The notes under the pieces: model-generated | Database searches by the model: none | The model's input: the letters and a program-made list of their open reading frames with translations, nothing else | What the model was told of the DNA's origin: nothing | DNA from: Psychrobium sp. MM17-31 | Lineage (GTDB): Bacteria > Pseudomonadota > Gammaproteobacteria > Enterobacterales > Psychrobiaceae | Assembly (NCBI RefSeq): GCF_022347785.1 | Contig: NZ_JAKRGA010000002.1 | Location: 124,001-188,000, forward strand | DNA length: 64,000 bases | Reading direction: 5' to 3' | Part shown: positions 1 through 9,578 of the stretch, piece after piece | How the letters are laid out: each line of letters starts with the position of its first letter | Numbering within the stretch: the stretch's first letter is position 1 | Position numbers and translations under genes: made by a program

Positions 1-2238
1 ATCGAATGGCGCCGGTAACATTGTTAGCTGTTGACTAAAGCCTAGTTCAATGCCTGTGATTTCTGCGCTATCTAGATTGGTTGGCTCAGTAACTAATACA
101 TCACCTTGGTTACCCGTTTGATTATTTGACGCGCCAACCACTAAGTAATTATCGATATCTTTGTGATAAGCAGCAACTGACAGGTAGCCCGTTTCCATGT
201 AGTACTCAAACGAGATATCTAAATTAGTAGACTCTTGTGGCTTTAAATTGATGTTTTTACGCGAAATTGAATCTATTTCATTACCATCATAGTTGTAACG
301 AGTTTGACCGGCGATCATGCTAAACGCAGGACGAGTAAAGCTGGTCCAAATTGCGCCGCGTACGGTAATTTCGTCGCTAGGACGGTAATTAACGTGAAAA
401 CTTGGTAAAACGTTGTCGTAGTCTGCTTCTGCAACTTCAGCGCGAGTCACGTTTTGGCCATTGCGACTTTCAGTGGCCAAGGCATCAGATGAATGCTCAG
501 TGTATTCATAACGGATACCCGAAATCACTTCCCACTCATCTTGCGCACCAAAGTTCCACGTCCCCATCACGTAAGCCGCCAAGATATCTTCTTCAAATTT
601 CAACTTATCATCGCGGGAACCTTCACCGCTGCGGTTACAATCTTCGCTTTGGAAAAAGTTTGTATCACAGTTGTTGATCAAAGCATAAACGGCGTTGATA
701 TCTTGACTGCCGCCTAAGGTGCGTAGACCGCTGTAACGACCATCGAGATGAGAGTTAAAATAAGGACCTTTTATACGGTCATCAGCCAAACTAATGCTAT
801 CGAGGGCTCTAAAGTTAACACGGCCTTCATCTGAATTACGCTCAGAGGTTGAGTATTTAGCACCAAAATCAATAGTAGTTAAGCTGCCAGAATTAAACTG
901 ATAACTGAAATCGATTTGACCGCTTAAACGCTTGTCTTCCGATTCTTCCCACTTATCCCAAGCACCTACATTGCGATACTTAGTCATATCTTGCAGATCT
1001 CTTAATCCTTGCTCGCCATTACGCGGATTAAATTGAGGGTAACGCGGATCGCTAATATCAAATAATATACCGCCAGCTTCATTGAGTTGCGCGGTATTGT
1101 AGCTGCCTGCAATACCGTATGCTTTAGGCAAAGAAGTCTCAGACTTAGCATGAGAAATTGCATAATCAATGGCTAGCATATCGGTGTTGTGCTCACCACC
1201 AATAGTGATGATGGCTTGATTTTCTGTTTCTTCACGAAACTCAGTACGACGTGCTGTGCGATGGGCCACGGGATCCCACTGACCTTGCTCGTTGTATAAG
1301 CTATTATTGCCATTGGCGCGAGCTGTCGGGTAATTACGCATCTCTAATGAACGATGCACTTCTTCGTCAGTGTAATCGTTGTAACTACCGCGTAAATAAA
1401 CGCGATTATCATCGCCATAACGACGATCTAGGGAAAAATTCACGCCATAACGATTAAGTTCTTTCTCGTAGCGATCTAATTCATCACCTTGCATATGCAG
1501 CGTGTGCTGGTCAGCGTATTGATTCGTAGCAGTTTGAGTCTGAGGTTCCCAGCGTCCCCAGTTTTCGCTTTCCTCAGAAACGATATCCTTATTGCCTACA
1601 TAACCAGCTAAATAGATCCCCCAGTCGTCACCGAGGATGTTTGATACCGAGCCAGAGAATAAGGTACCAGATTTATCAGAGCGATCTTGCACACTGTAGT
1701 CTGCGCTAAAGCTTGTTTGAAAACCATCGAAATCAAATGCGTTAAACAACTCAACATCAACCGCTCCTCCCAATGCATCACCATCCAAATTTGGCGTCAG
1801 CGTTTTAGTGACAGAAATAGACTTTACACCTTCTGGTGGTAACGATTGCAATGACACTCGACGGTCACCACCCGACGTTGCCATACGTACACCGTTAACA
1901 CTGTATGTGTTTAATGAAGCGTCTAACCCGCGAATAGTAACGTATTTACCTTCACCAGTTTCAAAGTTCAACACAACACTCACGCCCGGTAAGCGACCTG
2001 CCGCTTCTGCGATATTATTCTCAGGTAATTTTCCCAAAGCGTCGACACCGACAAAATCAGCAATCACAGATTTGTCTTGTTTCATTTGTTGAGCTTTAAG
2101 ACTCTGCGCTACTGAACCGTAAACACTAATGGTTTCAACTTTTTTATTGTTGTTTGCATTTGCCTCAGCGATAGCCTGCTGGCTCAATATTAAGGCAGTT
2201 GCTATGGCACTAAATTTAAACGTCATGTTGTTTTTCAT
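1..2238 (-). CDS. TonB-dependent outer-membrane receptor, C-terminal end outside window
   Basis: Outer-membrane active transporter driven by TonB-ExbBD; the substrate is not known. 746 codons are present and the reading frame runs off the left edge, so the last beta strands are missing. The start at 2238 gives a signal peptide ending near ALILSQQAIA, then a plug domain with the segment GKLPENNIAEAAGRLPGV, typical of the large TonB receptors (TonB-Xanth-Caul type) of Alteromonadales and Caulobacter that take up oligosaccharides or other large nutrients. The rest reads as alternating aromatic beta strands. A palindrome at 2351-2362 upstream is shared with the phosphoesterase gene in front of it, which suggests common control and a common substrate. 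The family is certain; a phosphorus-containing substrate is only an inference from the neighbour. Confidence 0.93.
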   Translation of the reverse strand, partial: MKNNMTFKFSAIATALILSQQAIAEANANNNKKVETISVYGSVAQSLKAQQMKQDKSVIADFVGVDALGKLPENNIAEAAGRLPGVSVVLNFETGEGKYVTIRGLDASLNTYSVNGVRMATSGGDRRVSLQSLPPEGVKSISVTKTLTPNLDGDALGGAVDVELFNAFDFDGFQTSFSADYSVQDRSDKSGTLFSGSVSNILGDDWGIYLAGYVGNKDIVSEESENWGRWEPQTQTATNQYADQHTLHMQGDELDRYEKELNRYGVNFSLDRRYGDDNRVYLRGSYNDYTDEEVHRSLEMRNYPTARANGNNSLYNEQGQWDPVAHRTARRTEFREETENQAIITIGGEHNTDMLAIDYAISHAKSETSLPKAYGIAGSYNTAQLNEAGGILFDISDPRYPQFNPRNGEQGLRDLQDMTKYRNVGAWDKWEESEDKRLSGQIDFSYQFNSGSLTTIDFGAKYSTSERNSDEGRVNFRALDSISLADDRIKGPYFNSHLDGRYSGLRTLGGSQDINAVYALINNCDTNFFQSEDCNRSGEGSRDDKLKFEEDILAAYVMGTWNFGAQDEWEVISGIRYEYTEHSSDALATESRNGQNVTRAEVAEADYDNVLPSFHVNYRPSDEITVRGAIWTSFTRPAFSMIAGQTRYNYDGNEIDSISRKNINLKPQESTNLDISFEYYMETGYLSVAAYHKDIDNYLVVGASNNQTGNQGDVLVTEPTNLDSAEITGIELGFSQQLTMLPAPFD

Positions 2239-2350
2239 CGTTTCAAATTCCGAAAGAGAGAGTTATGTTGGTAAAAACTCAGTGCCCTAATCTCTGTTGA
2301 GCAACTTTGAGTTTTACTTTTATTTACACAGTTTATATTCGCTACAAATC

Positions 2351-2362
2351 TGGTATAGACCA
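2351..2362. promoter_or_regulatory. GntR/HutC-type operator in front of the TonB receptor
   Basis: The site TGGTATAGACCA is a palindrome (TGGT-N4-ACCA) 113 bases upstream of the receptor start. The flanks continue the similarity to the second site at 3337-3348: both read AAATC before it. The form is that of sites bound by HutC-subfamily GntR regulators (DasR, NagR/YvoA and PhnF are known to bind TGGT..ACCA). The regulator is not in the window. Confidence 0.6.
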
Positions 2363-2445
2363 AACTTTAAAGACTCAAGATGACAGAAATATTTAACTAA
2401 AGTTAAAGTTATAATTCGCAGAGGTTACAATCTGATTACGATAAG

Positions 2446-3318
2446 CTAAAAACCAAGCTGGTAACTAGGTTGGCGCCCATAACCAAATATTTCGATAACA
2501 TCTTTTTTAAATAAAACTCTCGCAAAAGACGTATTTTGGGTGTCTAGCATCGCGTGAAGGGTCAGGTAATGGATGCCGTCTTTTTGAGCATAATCACCAT
2601 TGTGTTGATGCCCGTTAAACCACACTTTTACATTGTCGTATTGTGATAACAGCAATCTCACTTGCTCTGCGTTCCATAGATTGTGAGCGTTGGTTGGGTA
2701 TATAGGGAAATGGCAAAACAATGCTACTTTTTGATTCGCTGTTTTCGCATCCTTTAATTGAGACGTTAACCAGTTAAGTTGCTGCTTACCAATACCGCCA
2801 TTCCAGTCTTTTTTATCCTTAAAAACCGCTTGATATAATTTACTACTACGCAAATATTGAGGACTATTCTTAGGCCACGCATACAAACTTACATCATTGC
2901 CATCGAGATAAATAAAGCGCCAATCGCCAATAACTTGTGATGAATATCGCGTCGAAAGTCCCAAGTGTTGAGGCACCTTGAGCTTTTCGTCATCACTCAC
3001 CCAAAATTCGTGATTCCCTAACACATGCTGTATTTTGAGCGGATGCTTATTGACAACGTCATCGAGAGGCTTAAAACTCTGCCAGTCGCGATCGATGTAA
3101 TCCCCCAAATGCACAACAAAATCAACCTGCTGTTTTGATAACGTATTCAAAGCATTATCAAGTTTTTGTGGACAACTGCGATACAAACGCTGCCCTTTTT
3201 CAGCTTGATCCGCGTATTGGCAATCAGCAATCAGTCCGATATCAATTGTTGTGTTGGTCGGTTCGGCAAACGCAATGGCCGAAAATAATGAGGCGATAAC
3301 ATAATATTTATAATTCAT
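2446..3318 (-). CDS. Secreted metallophosphoesterase, ADP-ribose/CDP-alcohol diphosphatase-like
   Basis: Two-metal phosphoesterase of 290 residues with a signal peptide (cleavage near AIAFA-EP, residue 19), so it acts in the periplasm or outside. The family motifs are D32-x-Q34 (IADCQYAD), GD73 (LGDYID), GNHE at 101-104, CHFP near 203 and GHQH near 237. Gln instead of His in the first motif, followed by YAD, is the hallmark of the manganese-dependent ADP-ribose/CDP-alcohol diphosphatase group, which splits CDP-choline, ADP-ribose and similar compounds. It lies upstream of a TonB receptor on the same strand and carries the same operator in its leader. I infer that the pair releases and imports a phosphorylated organic nutrient. 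Confidence 0.85.
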   Translation of the reverse strand: MNYKYYVIASLFSAIAFAEPTNTTIDIGLIADCQYADQAEKGQRLYRSCPQKLDNALNTLSKQQVDFVVHLGDYIDRDWQSFKPLDDVVNKHPLKIQHVLGNHEFWVSDDEKLKVPQHLGLSTRYSSQVIGDWRFIYLDGNDVSLYAWPKNSPQYLRSSKLYQAVFKDKKDWNGGIGKQQLNWLTSQLKDAKTANQKVALFCHFPIYPTNAHNLWNAEQVRLLLSQYDNVKVWFNGHQHNGDYAQKDGIHYLTLHAMLDTQNTSFARVLFKKDVIEIFGYGRQPSYQLGF

Positions 3319-3336
3319 AATTCACTCCGTCAAATC

Positions 3337-3348
3337 TGGTATAGTCCA
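3337..3348. promoter_or_regulatory. GntR/HutC-type operator in the leader of the phosphoesterase
   Basis: TGGTATAGTCCA lies 19 bases before the start codon at 3318. With its flanks it forms the inverted repeat TCTGG-TATAGT-CCAGA. It matches the site at 2351-2362 in 11 of 12 core bases plus five flanking bases on the left. Its position just upstream of the start fits repression by blocking the promoter or early transcription. Confidence 0.6.
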
Positions 3349-3439
3349 GACTAACGTTAAATTATGACAATTAGATGGCATTGAGTGTTGAAGTAATGTG
3401 AACATTTTTTCAACGGAATGTAAAAGTGGGCAAAGTTAC

Positions 3440-3461
3440 TTGCGGCGGCACTGCGCCGCAA
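3440..3461. repeat. GC-rich hairpin
   Basis: Perfect inverted repeat TTGCGGCG / CGCCGCAA around a six-base loop, in the AT-rich gap between two divergent genes. No T-run follows on either strand, so a terminator role is doubtful. Function unknown. Confidence 0.4.
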
Positions 3462-3522
3462 TTATGATGAGCGTGTAAGTGTCAAATTCAGTCTAAACTA
3501 CCGCATTCTAAGGAATAGAAAC

Positions 3523-3726
3523 GTGATCTCGATGAAAAGTTTTGCAATTGCTCTAATGGCTATCGGCATTATTTCAGGTGCCGGATTATTGTTTGTGCTA
3601 ATGGACTCAAGCACGCATGCCAAACTACCGTTTGACAGCATTCGCTGGTTTTTAATCATCCCTATTAGCGCTCTAGTCAGTGGGATTGTTTTATCCTTTA
3701 ACCTCGACGCGTCTTCGTCTGACTAA
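3523..3726 (+). CDS. Small two-segment inner-membrane protein, unknown
   Basis: 67 residues with two hydrophobic stretches (about 5-27 and 41-60) and a short polar tail ending in SSSD. A GTG start at 3523 is preferred because AAGGAA at 3510-3515 lies seven bases before it; the ATG at 3532 is too far away. The 3' end overlaps the convergent EamA gene by 29 bases. I do not recognise a family. The Shine-Dalgarno sequence and the clear membrane pattern make it a likely real gene. Confidence 0.6.
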   Translation: MISMKSFAIALMAIGIISGAGLLFVLMDSSTHAKLPFDSIRWFLIIPISALVSGIVLSFNLDASSSD

Positions 3727-4579
3727 TCGCCAAACCAACACCTACTACAACACAAGCGAGCAATTGAAATGACGTTAATTGCTCGTCTAAAATTAGCCAT
3801 GCCAGTAATAGTGTGAACACTGGAATCAAGTTAATAAAGGCGCCTGCAATAGTCACAGGCAATTTAGTAATCGCCAAGTTGTAGCACAAGTACGCGCCTA
3901 GCGTGACACAGGCACCTAGATACAATATGGCGCTAATGCTCGGCCAATTAATTTGTGTTGGCCACGGCTCAATCACTACAAACACGCTAAAAAATAACAA
4001 ACCGATAAACGCCGGAAATGCCGTTAAAAACATTGGCGAATAGCGACTACTAAAACGCTTTAACAACACTGAATACGCCGCGGCGCAGCACATGGCAAGG
4101 AATTCTAAGAAATTACCTAACAGCGGATTTGGCGCGTCTTCTGTCGCTTCGCCACCAAGCGATAATGCCACTACACCAGCAATAGAAATCACAAAGCCAA
4201 ACAACTGACGCCGAGTAATGTTTTCATCAAGCATATAATATGCGAGCACTGCGATTATCAGTGGGCTAAGCGATGCAATCATCCCAGCTTCTGACGCACT
4301 GGTTAGCTGCAATGCTTTGGCCTCTAAAATGAAATACAAACAAGGCTCAAGCGCCGCCATTACTAAGAGTAATTTCCAATCCCCTGCTTTATATTCAAAG
4401 CGCATCACCTGTTTGATAAACACCAAAAAGCAAACTGAAGCGATCAACATCCGCGCCCAAATCACTAACATCGGCGAATAATTCTCAAAGGCAATCTTAA
4501 GTGCGATAAAAGAGCTCGCCCACAACAGCATCGCGAAAACGAGCAGGATCATCGATGAATAATAAACAGGTTTTTGCAT
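3698..4579 (-). CDS. EamA/DMT-family transporter
   Basis: Inner-membrane drug/metabolite transporter of about 293 residues with ten predicted hydrophobic segments in two homologous EamA halves; signatures include LLWASSFIALKIA near the N-terminus and LIPVFTLLLAWLILDE in the second half. The start at 4579 (MQKPVYYSS) is chosen over 4642 because the extra 21 residues are polar and not usual in the family. Substrate unknown; relatives export amino acids, nucleotides or other small metabolites. It is divergent from the rnf operon and convergent with the small gene at 3523. Confidence 0.88.
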   Translation of the reverse strand: MQKPVYYSSMILLVFAMLLWASSFIALKIAFENYSPMLVIWARMLIASVCFLVFIKQVMRFEYKAGDWKLLLVMAALEPCLYFILEAKALQLTSASEAGMIASLSPLIIAVLAYYMLDENITRRQLFGFVISIAGVVALSLGGEATEDAPNPLLGNFLEFLAMCCAAAYSVLLKRFSSRYSPMFLTAFPAFIGLLFFSVFVVIEPWPTQINWPSISAILYLGACVTLGAYLCYNLAITKLPVTIAGAFINLIPVFTLLLAWLILDEQLTSFQLLACVVVGVGLAISQTKTRRG

Positions 4580-4766
4580 GATAATAAACAGCGACCTCGA
4601 ATGAAATTGGCGCCAGTGTAATTGAAAACCACCGTTTGGCAATCAAAACGCCATGATTTGCGTCAAATGATAGGAATTTTCTGCATTACACCTATAGCTT
4701 ATGTGGTTGTTTATCGGCGAATAAACACGGATAATATGCGCCATTAAAAATACAATGAATAGCATA

Positions 4767-5342
4767 ATGGTCGAATACTTTTTACTATTAATTGGCACAG
4801 TGTTGGTAAACAACTTTGTGTTAGTTAAATTCCTTGGCTTATGCCCGTTTATGGGGGTATCGAGCAAACTCGAATCCGCCATCGGCATGTCCATGGCAAC
4901 TACCTTCGTACTCACGATAGCCTCGCTTTGTAGTTATCTAGTTAACGAATTTTTGCTGGTGCCACTCGAACTAGAATACCTTCGTACCTTGAGCTTTATC
5001 CTCGTTATTGCTTTCGTTGTTCAATTCACCGAAATGGTGGTACGCAGCACGAGTCCAGCGCTTTACAAAATGCTTGGTATCTTCTTACCACTAATTACTA
5101 CCAACTGTGCGGTTCTTGGTGTTGCGCTGTTAAACACCAATGAAAACAACAACTTCATTGATTCTATTATTTACGGTTTCGGTGCCGCAGCAGGCTTCTC
5201 TCTAGTATTAATTCTATTTTCGGCCATGCGTGAGCGACTTGCGGCCAGCGATGTGCCTATGCCATTTCGCGGCGCTTCGATTGCCATGATTACCGCCGGA
5301 TTAATGTCCTTAGCCTTTAGCGGTTTTAGTGGGTTAGCTTAA
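4767..5342 (+). CDS. rnfA: Electron transport complex subunit RnfA/RsxA
   Basis: Six-helix inner-membrane subunit of the Rnf complex, which couples ferredoxin:NAD electron transfer to ion movement and, in enterobacteria, reduces SoxR. The N-terminus [20 protein letters not shown] aligns with Rsx[18 protein letters not shown] carries the conserved membrane cysteine involved in an Fe-S centre between RnfA and RnfE. Starting at 4767 gives 191 residues, close to the usual 193; an in-frame ATG at 4755 would add four residues. First gene of a six-gene operon; its stop overlaps the rnfB start as TAATG. Confidence 0.95.
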   Translation: MVEYFLLLIGTVLVNNFVLVKFLGLCPFMGVSSKLESAIGMSMATTFVLTIASLCSYLVNEFLLVPLELEYLRTLSFILVIAFVVQFTEMVVRSTSPALYKMLGIFLPLITTNCAVLGVALLNTNENNNFIDSIIYGFGAAAGFSLVLILFSAMRERLAASDVPMPFRGASIAMITAGLMSLAFSGFSGLA

Positions 5343-5902
5343 TGTTGAGTGTTGTATTAATTGCCATCGCCGTATTAGGCGTACTCGGCCTAATCTTTGG
5401 TATGGCGCTTGGCTTTGCGTCAATCAAATTCAAAGTACAAGAAGATCCTATCGCCGAGAAAATCGATAACATTTTGCCGCAAACTCAATGTGGTCAATGT
5501 GGTTACCCAGGTTGTAAGCCATACGCCGAAGCCGTTGCCAATGGCGACGACATCACCAAATGTGCACCGGGAGGCCAGCAAACTATTGAGACCATCGCCG
5601 AGATTATGGGTGTTGAAGTTCCTGCCGCCGGTGGCGATGTCGAAGAGCCAGTTAAAAAAGTCGCCTTTATTATCGAAGAGGATTGTATTGGCTGTACCAA
5701 GTGTATTCAGGCGTGTCCTGTCGATGCCATTTTAGGCACCACCAAACAAATGCACACCATTATCGCCGATGAGTGTACGGGGTGTGATTTGTGTGTCGAT
5801 CCTTGTCCAGTTGACTGTATAGAAATGATCCCAGTGGCGCAAAAGACCAATAACTGGAACGGTCAACTCAATATCATTCCTGTGAAGCAGTTGGAGCCTT
5901 GA
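5342..5902 (+). CDS. rnfB: Electron transport complex subunit RnfB/RsxB
   Basis: Membrane-anchored ferredoxin-like subunit, 186 residues. One N-terminal helix (1-27) is followed by the Fe-S binding fold with CGQCGYPGC and a distal Cys, then two 4Fe-4S motifs ([12 protein letters not shown] and [12 protein letters not shown]). It passes electrons from the donor to the membrane part of the complex. Start codon overlaps the rnfA stop by one base. Confidence 0.96.
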   Translation: MLSVVLIAIAVLGVLGLIFGMALGFASIKFKVQEDPIAEKIDNILPQTQCGQCGYPGCKPYAEAVANGDDITKCAPGGQQTIETIAEIMGVEVPAAGGDVEEPVKKVAFIIEEDCIGCTKCIQACPVDAILGTTKQMHTIIADECTGCDLCVDPCPVDCIEMIPVAQKTNNWNGQLNIIPVKQLEP

Positions 5903-5904
5903 TT

Positions 5905-8502
5905 GTGAGTAGTATTTTTGAATTAATCGATCAAGGTCAACTGGGACAATTCCACGGTGGCATTCACCCGCCGTCGCGTAAAGATCGCACCAAAGATTTA
6001 GGCATTATCGACATGCCAATGGTGGACAAAATTGCGCTACCACTCGCCCAACACTCCGGCCAAGCGGCATTGTGCAGCGTAAAGGTTGGCGATAGCGTCA
6101 GCAGCGGTCAAATTATTGGCCACAGCGATGGTTTTGTCTCAGCCAACGTATTAGCCCCGCTTGGCGGCATAGTAAGCGATATTACCCAGTATCCAGCCAG
6201 TCATCCATCAGGACTTAACACCGAAACAGTGGTGATAAAAACTGAATCAGATGCGCTAGAGTCGTGGGAGAAATTATCGTTAGAAGACGACAATCAACTG
6301 ATTTTAGATCGCATCAAACAAAGTGGTATTACCGGACTTGGCGGCGCAAGTTTCCCAACGTCAGTGAAATTATCACCACGTAAATCTATCGATTTATTGC
6401 TGATTAACGGCGCGGAGTGTGAACCTTATATCACCGCAGATGACGCGTTAATGCGCGCCCACAGCGAACAGATTATCGCTGGCATTATGGTAATGAATAA
6501 ACTACTAACGCCACAGCGCGTGGTTATCGCCATTGAAGACAATAAACCACAAGCCATTAAGGCGATGGAAAACGCCGCCAGTAAACACGAGCATATCGTC
6601 GTTCGCCCTATTCCAACGCTTTATCCTGCCGGTGGCGAAAAACAGCTAATCGAAGTTATCACTGGGCATCAAGTGCCTAGCGGTAAGATCCCAGCCGATA
6701 TCGGCGTTGTCGTACAAAACGTAGCAACAGCGCATGCTATTGCCGATGTTGTTTTTCACGGCAAACCACTATTGTCGCGCGTTGTTACTGTGACTGGCGA
6801 CCTCGTCGAGCGCCCGGGTAACTATCGCGTATACCTTGGCACCCCGATTATCGACTTGCTTAACTTCTGTGGTTTTAAAGCCCAAGAACGACAAAAAATC
6901 ATCATGGGTGGCCCTATGATGGGCTTTGCATTGCAAAACCTCGATGCACCTGTAGTCAAAGCCACCAACTGTATTATTGCCGCCAGCAATCAAGAGTTAC
7001 CAGATGCACCAGCAGAGCAAAACTGTATTCGCTGTGGTGATTGTGAACAGGTATGTCCTGCACAGTTATTGCCGCAACAGCTACAATGGTTTGCCAAAGA
7101 CAAAGATCACGACAAGCTGCAACAACACAACCTATTTGATTGTATTGAATGTGGTGCTTGTGCCTACGTTTGTCCGGCGCATATTCCACTGGTTCAATAC
7201 TATCGCGTTGCCAAAGCAGAGATTCGCGAAGCGCACCAAGAGCAGCTTGCCGCGCAGCGCGCGAAAGAGCGCTATGAACAGCGCCAAGCACGACTTGAAC
7301 GTGAAAAACAAGAGCGCGAAGAGCGCAATCGTCTCGCAAACGAACGCCGTAAAGCCGCGATGGCGAAAAACAATGATGGTGACGCTATTGCCGCCGCGCT
7401 AGCTCGTGTAAAGGCGAAAAAAGCAGGTACACCAGAGCCAGCAGCTGACACCCCAGCGAAACCGCAAAACGATCGCGTCGCAGCAGCGATTGCCAGAGCA
7501 AAAGCTAAAAAAGCGGCAGCGGCTGGCGAGCAAGCTGTCACAGATACAAACAGCGACAGTCCAGCGCCAATTAATCCAGATAAAGCCCGTGTTAGCGATG
7601 CCATCGCCCGCGCCAAAGCAAAAAAAGCAGCTAAGGCGGCGCAAGCATCAAATGCTAACAACAATGTGGCAGCTGAAAGCAGTGCTGCGCCTGAAAGTGG
7701 CGATGACAAAAAAGCGCGCATCGCCGCGGCAGTAGCCAAAGCGAAAGCCAAAAAAGCGGCGCAAGCAACTGACGTAGTGGAAACAGCTGAAACGGCTGAA
7801 AGTACTGATGATGCAACTGCATCGACCCCAGCCGATGACAAAAAAGCACGCATCGCAGCGGCGGTAGCCAAAGCAAAAGCGAAGAAAGCGGCGCAAGCAG
7901 CTGGAAATGAAACAGCCAACAAAACCGTTGTTGAAGCTCCAAACGATTCTGAAACATCAACGCCAGCCGATGACAAAAAAGCGCGCATTGCTGCGGCAGT
8001 TGCCAAAGCAAAAGCGAAGAAAGCAGCGCAAGCTGCTGGAAATGAAACAGCCGATGAAACCGTTGTTGAAGCTCCAGTCGATTCTGAAGCATCGACCCCA
8101 GCCGATGACAAGAAAGCGCGTATTGCTGCCGCTGTAGCCAAGGCTAAAGCCAAAAAAGCAGCGCAAGCAGCTGACACTGTGGAAACAACTGATGATGCAC
8201 CAACATCGACACCAGCTGACGACAAAAAAGCGCGCATTACCGCTGCGGTAGCCAAAGCGAAAGCAAAGAAAGCGGCAAAAGAAGCGGGTTCACAAACTAA
8301 CGATGACAGTGCTAGCGATACTCAGCAGTCGCCAGAGCCAAAACAAGCGCAAGATTCAGAGGTTGAAACAGACTCTGAAAGCACCGTCACGCCAGCTAAT
8401 GAAGCAACACCAGCTGATGAAAAAAAAGCACGTATTGCTGCGGCAGTTGCCAAAGCCAAGGCTAAAAAAGCTGCGCGCGATTCTCAAACAAATGATAAAT
8501 AG
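5905..8502 (+). CDS. rnfC: Electron transport complex subunit RnfC/RsxC with long Ala/Lys repeat tail
   Basis: NADH- and FMN-binding soluble subunit of Rnf. The first 440 or so residues form the RnfC core: N-terminal barrel-sandwich part, glycine-rich nucleotide-binding part (GGASFPTSVK, NGAECEPY), and two 4Fe-4S motifs (CIRCGDCEQVCP, CIECGACAYVCP). The remaining half is a charged Ala/Lys/Glu tail with nine imperfect repeats. At 865 residues it is longer than the 740-residue E. coli RsxC because of the tail. GTG at 5905 is chosen: GGAG at 5893-5896 is eight bases before it, while the TTG at 5899 is only two bases after GGAG. Confidence 0.95.
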   Translation: MSSIFELIDQGQLGQFHGGIHPPSRKDRTKDLGIIDMPMVDKIALPLAQHSGQAALCSVKVGDSVSSGQIIGHSDGFVSANVLAPLGGIVSDITQYPASHPSGLNTETVVIKTESDALESWEKLSLEDDNQLILDRIKQSGITGLGGASFPTSVKLSPRKSIDLLLINGAECEPYITADDALMRAHSEQIIAGIMVMNKLLTPQRVVIAIEDNKPQAIKAMENAASKHEHIVVRPIPTLYPAGGEKQLIEVITGHQVPSGKIPADIGVVVQNVATAHAIADVVFHGKPLLSRVVTVTGDLVERPGNYRVYLGTPIIDLLNFCGFKAQERQKIIMGGPMMGFALQNLDAPVVKATNCIIAASNQELPDAPAEQNCIRCGDCEQVCPAQLLPQQLQWFAKDKDHDKLQQHNLFDCIECGACAYVCPAHIPLVQYYRVAKAEIREAHQEQLAAQRAKERYEQRQARLEREKQEREERNRLANERRKAAMAKNNDGDAIAAALARVKAKKAGTPEPAADTPAKPQNDRVAAAIARAKAKKAAAAGEQAVTDTNSDSPAPINPDKARVSDAIARAKAKKAAKAAQASNANNNVAAESSAAPESGDDKKARIAAAVAKAKAKKAAQATDVVETAETAESTDDATASTPADDKKARIAAAVAKAKAKKAAQAAGNETANKTVVEAPNDSETSTPADDKKARIAAAVAKAKAKKAAQAAGNETADETVVEAPVDSEASTPADDKKARIAAAVAKAKAKKAAQAADTVETTDDAPTSTPADDKKARITAAVAKAKAKKAAKEAGSQTNDDSASDTQQSPEPKQAQDSEVETDSESTVTPANEATPADEKKARIAAAVAKAKAKKAARDSQTNDK
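7375..8478 (+). repeat. Nine imperfect coding repeats in the rnfC tail
   Basis: Each unit has a conserved core like KKARIAAAVAKAKAKKAAQA and a variable acidic Thr/Ser/Pro/Glu linker of 15-45 residues. Units 4-8 are nearly identical in the core and units 5 and 6 also share the linker GNETA..TVVEAP, so the most recent duplication lies there. On the opposite strand the repeats create a long Ala-rich open frame that is not a gene. Confidence 0.9.
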
Positions 8503-8513
8503 GCACCGATAAT

Positions 8514-9578
8514 ATGTTTTTATCCGTCTCACCATCACCACACAATTTAGCGCAAGTTGATGTCTCGCGTGTTATGCGCGCCGTCGCACTGGCGACTATT
8601 CCCGGCATCATTGCCATGGTGTTTTTCTTCGGCATCGGTAGCCTAGTTCAAATCGCCTTATGTATCGGCGTTGCGCTGATTAGTGAAGCGGCCATATTGA
8701 AGATCCGCAAGCGCCCAATTAGCCATGTGCTAAAAGACAACAGTGCCCTGCTAACCGGGTTATTACTAGGAATTTCCATTCCTCCGCTTGCCCCTTGGTG
8801 GATCAGCGTTATTGGCGTTGGCTTTGCGATTATCGTCGCTAAACAACTCTACGGCGGTTTAGGTTTTAACCTGTTTAATCCTGCAATGGTGGGATATGTA
8901 CTGTTGCTGATTTCCTTCCCTGTGACTATGACCAACTGGCAAGTTCCTAGTGAACTGGCGCAATATCCACTGAGTATTGGCGATGTATTTAGCGCTATTT
9001 TCACTGGCGTAACAACCTCGGGACTGACGGTTAACGAACTGCGTCAAACCGTTGATGGCGTGACTATGGCAACGCCACTAGACACACTGCGCACCGATTT
9101 AAGCCTTGGCTTAACCACTTACGAGAGTTTTACCAAACCAATCTTTAATGGCTTTGTGAGCGTTGGCTGGGTATGGGTTAATCTCGCCTTTTTATTTGGC
9201 GGTTTATGGTTAGTGGCGCAGCGCATTATTCGCTGGCATATTCCTGTGGCAATACTGGCAACCCTGACAGTTTGTGCCACCTTGGGATATTTAGTTGATC
9301 CTGATACTCACGCATCGGCATTTTTCCATTTGCTTAGCGGCGCAACCATGTTTGGCGCATTCTTTATTGCTACCGATCCTGTAACAGCGGCCACTAGCAA
9401 CAAGGGAAAAATCATCTTTGGCATCATTATCGGCATGCTGCTGTATATCATCAGACAATACGGCGGTTACCCTGACGCCCTTGCCTTCGCCGTATTGTTA
9501 GCCAACATGACAGTGCCAGTAATTGATATGTACACCAAGCCATCGAGCTATGGTCATCAGCGTCAGGGAGGTAAATAA
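8514..9578 (+). CDS. rnfD: Electron transport complex subunit RnfD/RsxD
   Basis: Polytopic inner-membrane flavoprotein, 354 residues. Thr187 in DGVTMATPL is the predicted covalent FMN attachment site, the same number as in RsxD proteins. The segment SGATMFGAFFIATDPVTAAT near the C-terminus is typical of the RnfD/NqrB family. Eleven bases separate it from rnfC, and its stop overlaps rnfG as TAATG. Confidence 0.95.
   Translation: MFLSVSPSPHNLAQVDVSRVMRAVALATIPGIIAMVFFFGIGSLVQIALCIGVALISEAAILKIRKRPISHVLKDNSALLTGLLLGISIPPLAPWWISVIGVGFAIIVAKQLYGGLGFNLFNPAMVGYVLLLISFPVTMTNWQVPSELAQYPLSIGDVFSAIFTGVTTSGLTVNELRQTVDGVTMATPLDTLRTDLSLGLTTYESFTKPIFNGFVSVGWVWVNLAFLFGGLWLVAQRIIRWHIPVAILATLTVCATLGYLVDPDTHASAFFHLLSGATMFGAFFIATDPVTAATSNKGKIIFGIIIGMLLYIIRQYGGYPDALAFAVLLANMTVPVIDMYTKPSSYGHQRQGGK

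Noticed and set aside
402-2092. Several plus-strand open frames
   Set aside because: They lie opposite the TonB receptor gene, which has a complete signal peptide and plug motif.
4643-4915. 90-codon minus-strand frame over the rnfA start
   Set aside because: It lies opposite the conserved rnfA N-terminus and lacks a ribosome site.
7272-8255. Long Ala-rich open frame on the minus strand
   Set aside because: It is the antisense of the rnfC repeat tail; low-complexity composition and no ribosome site.
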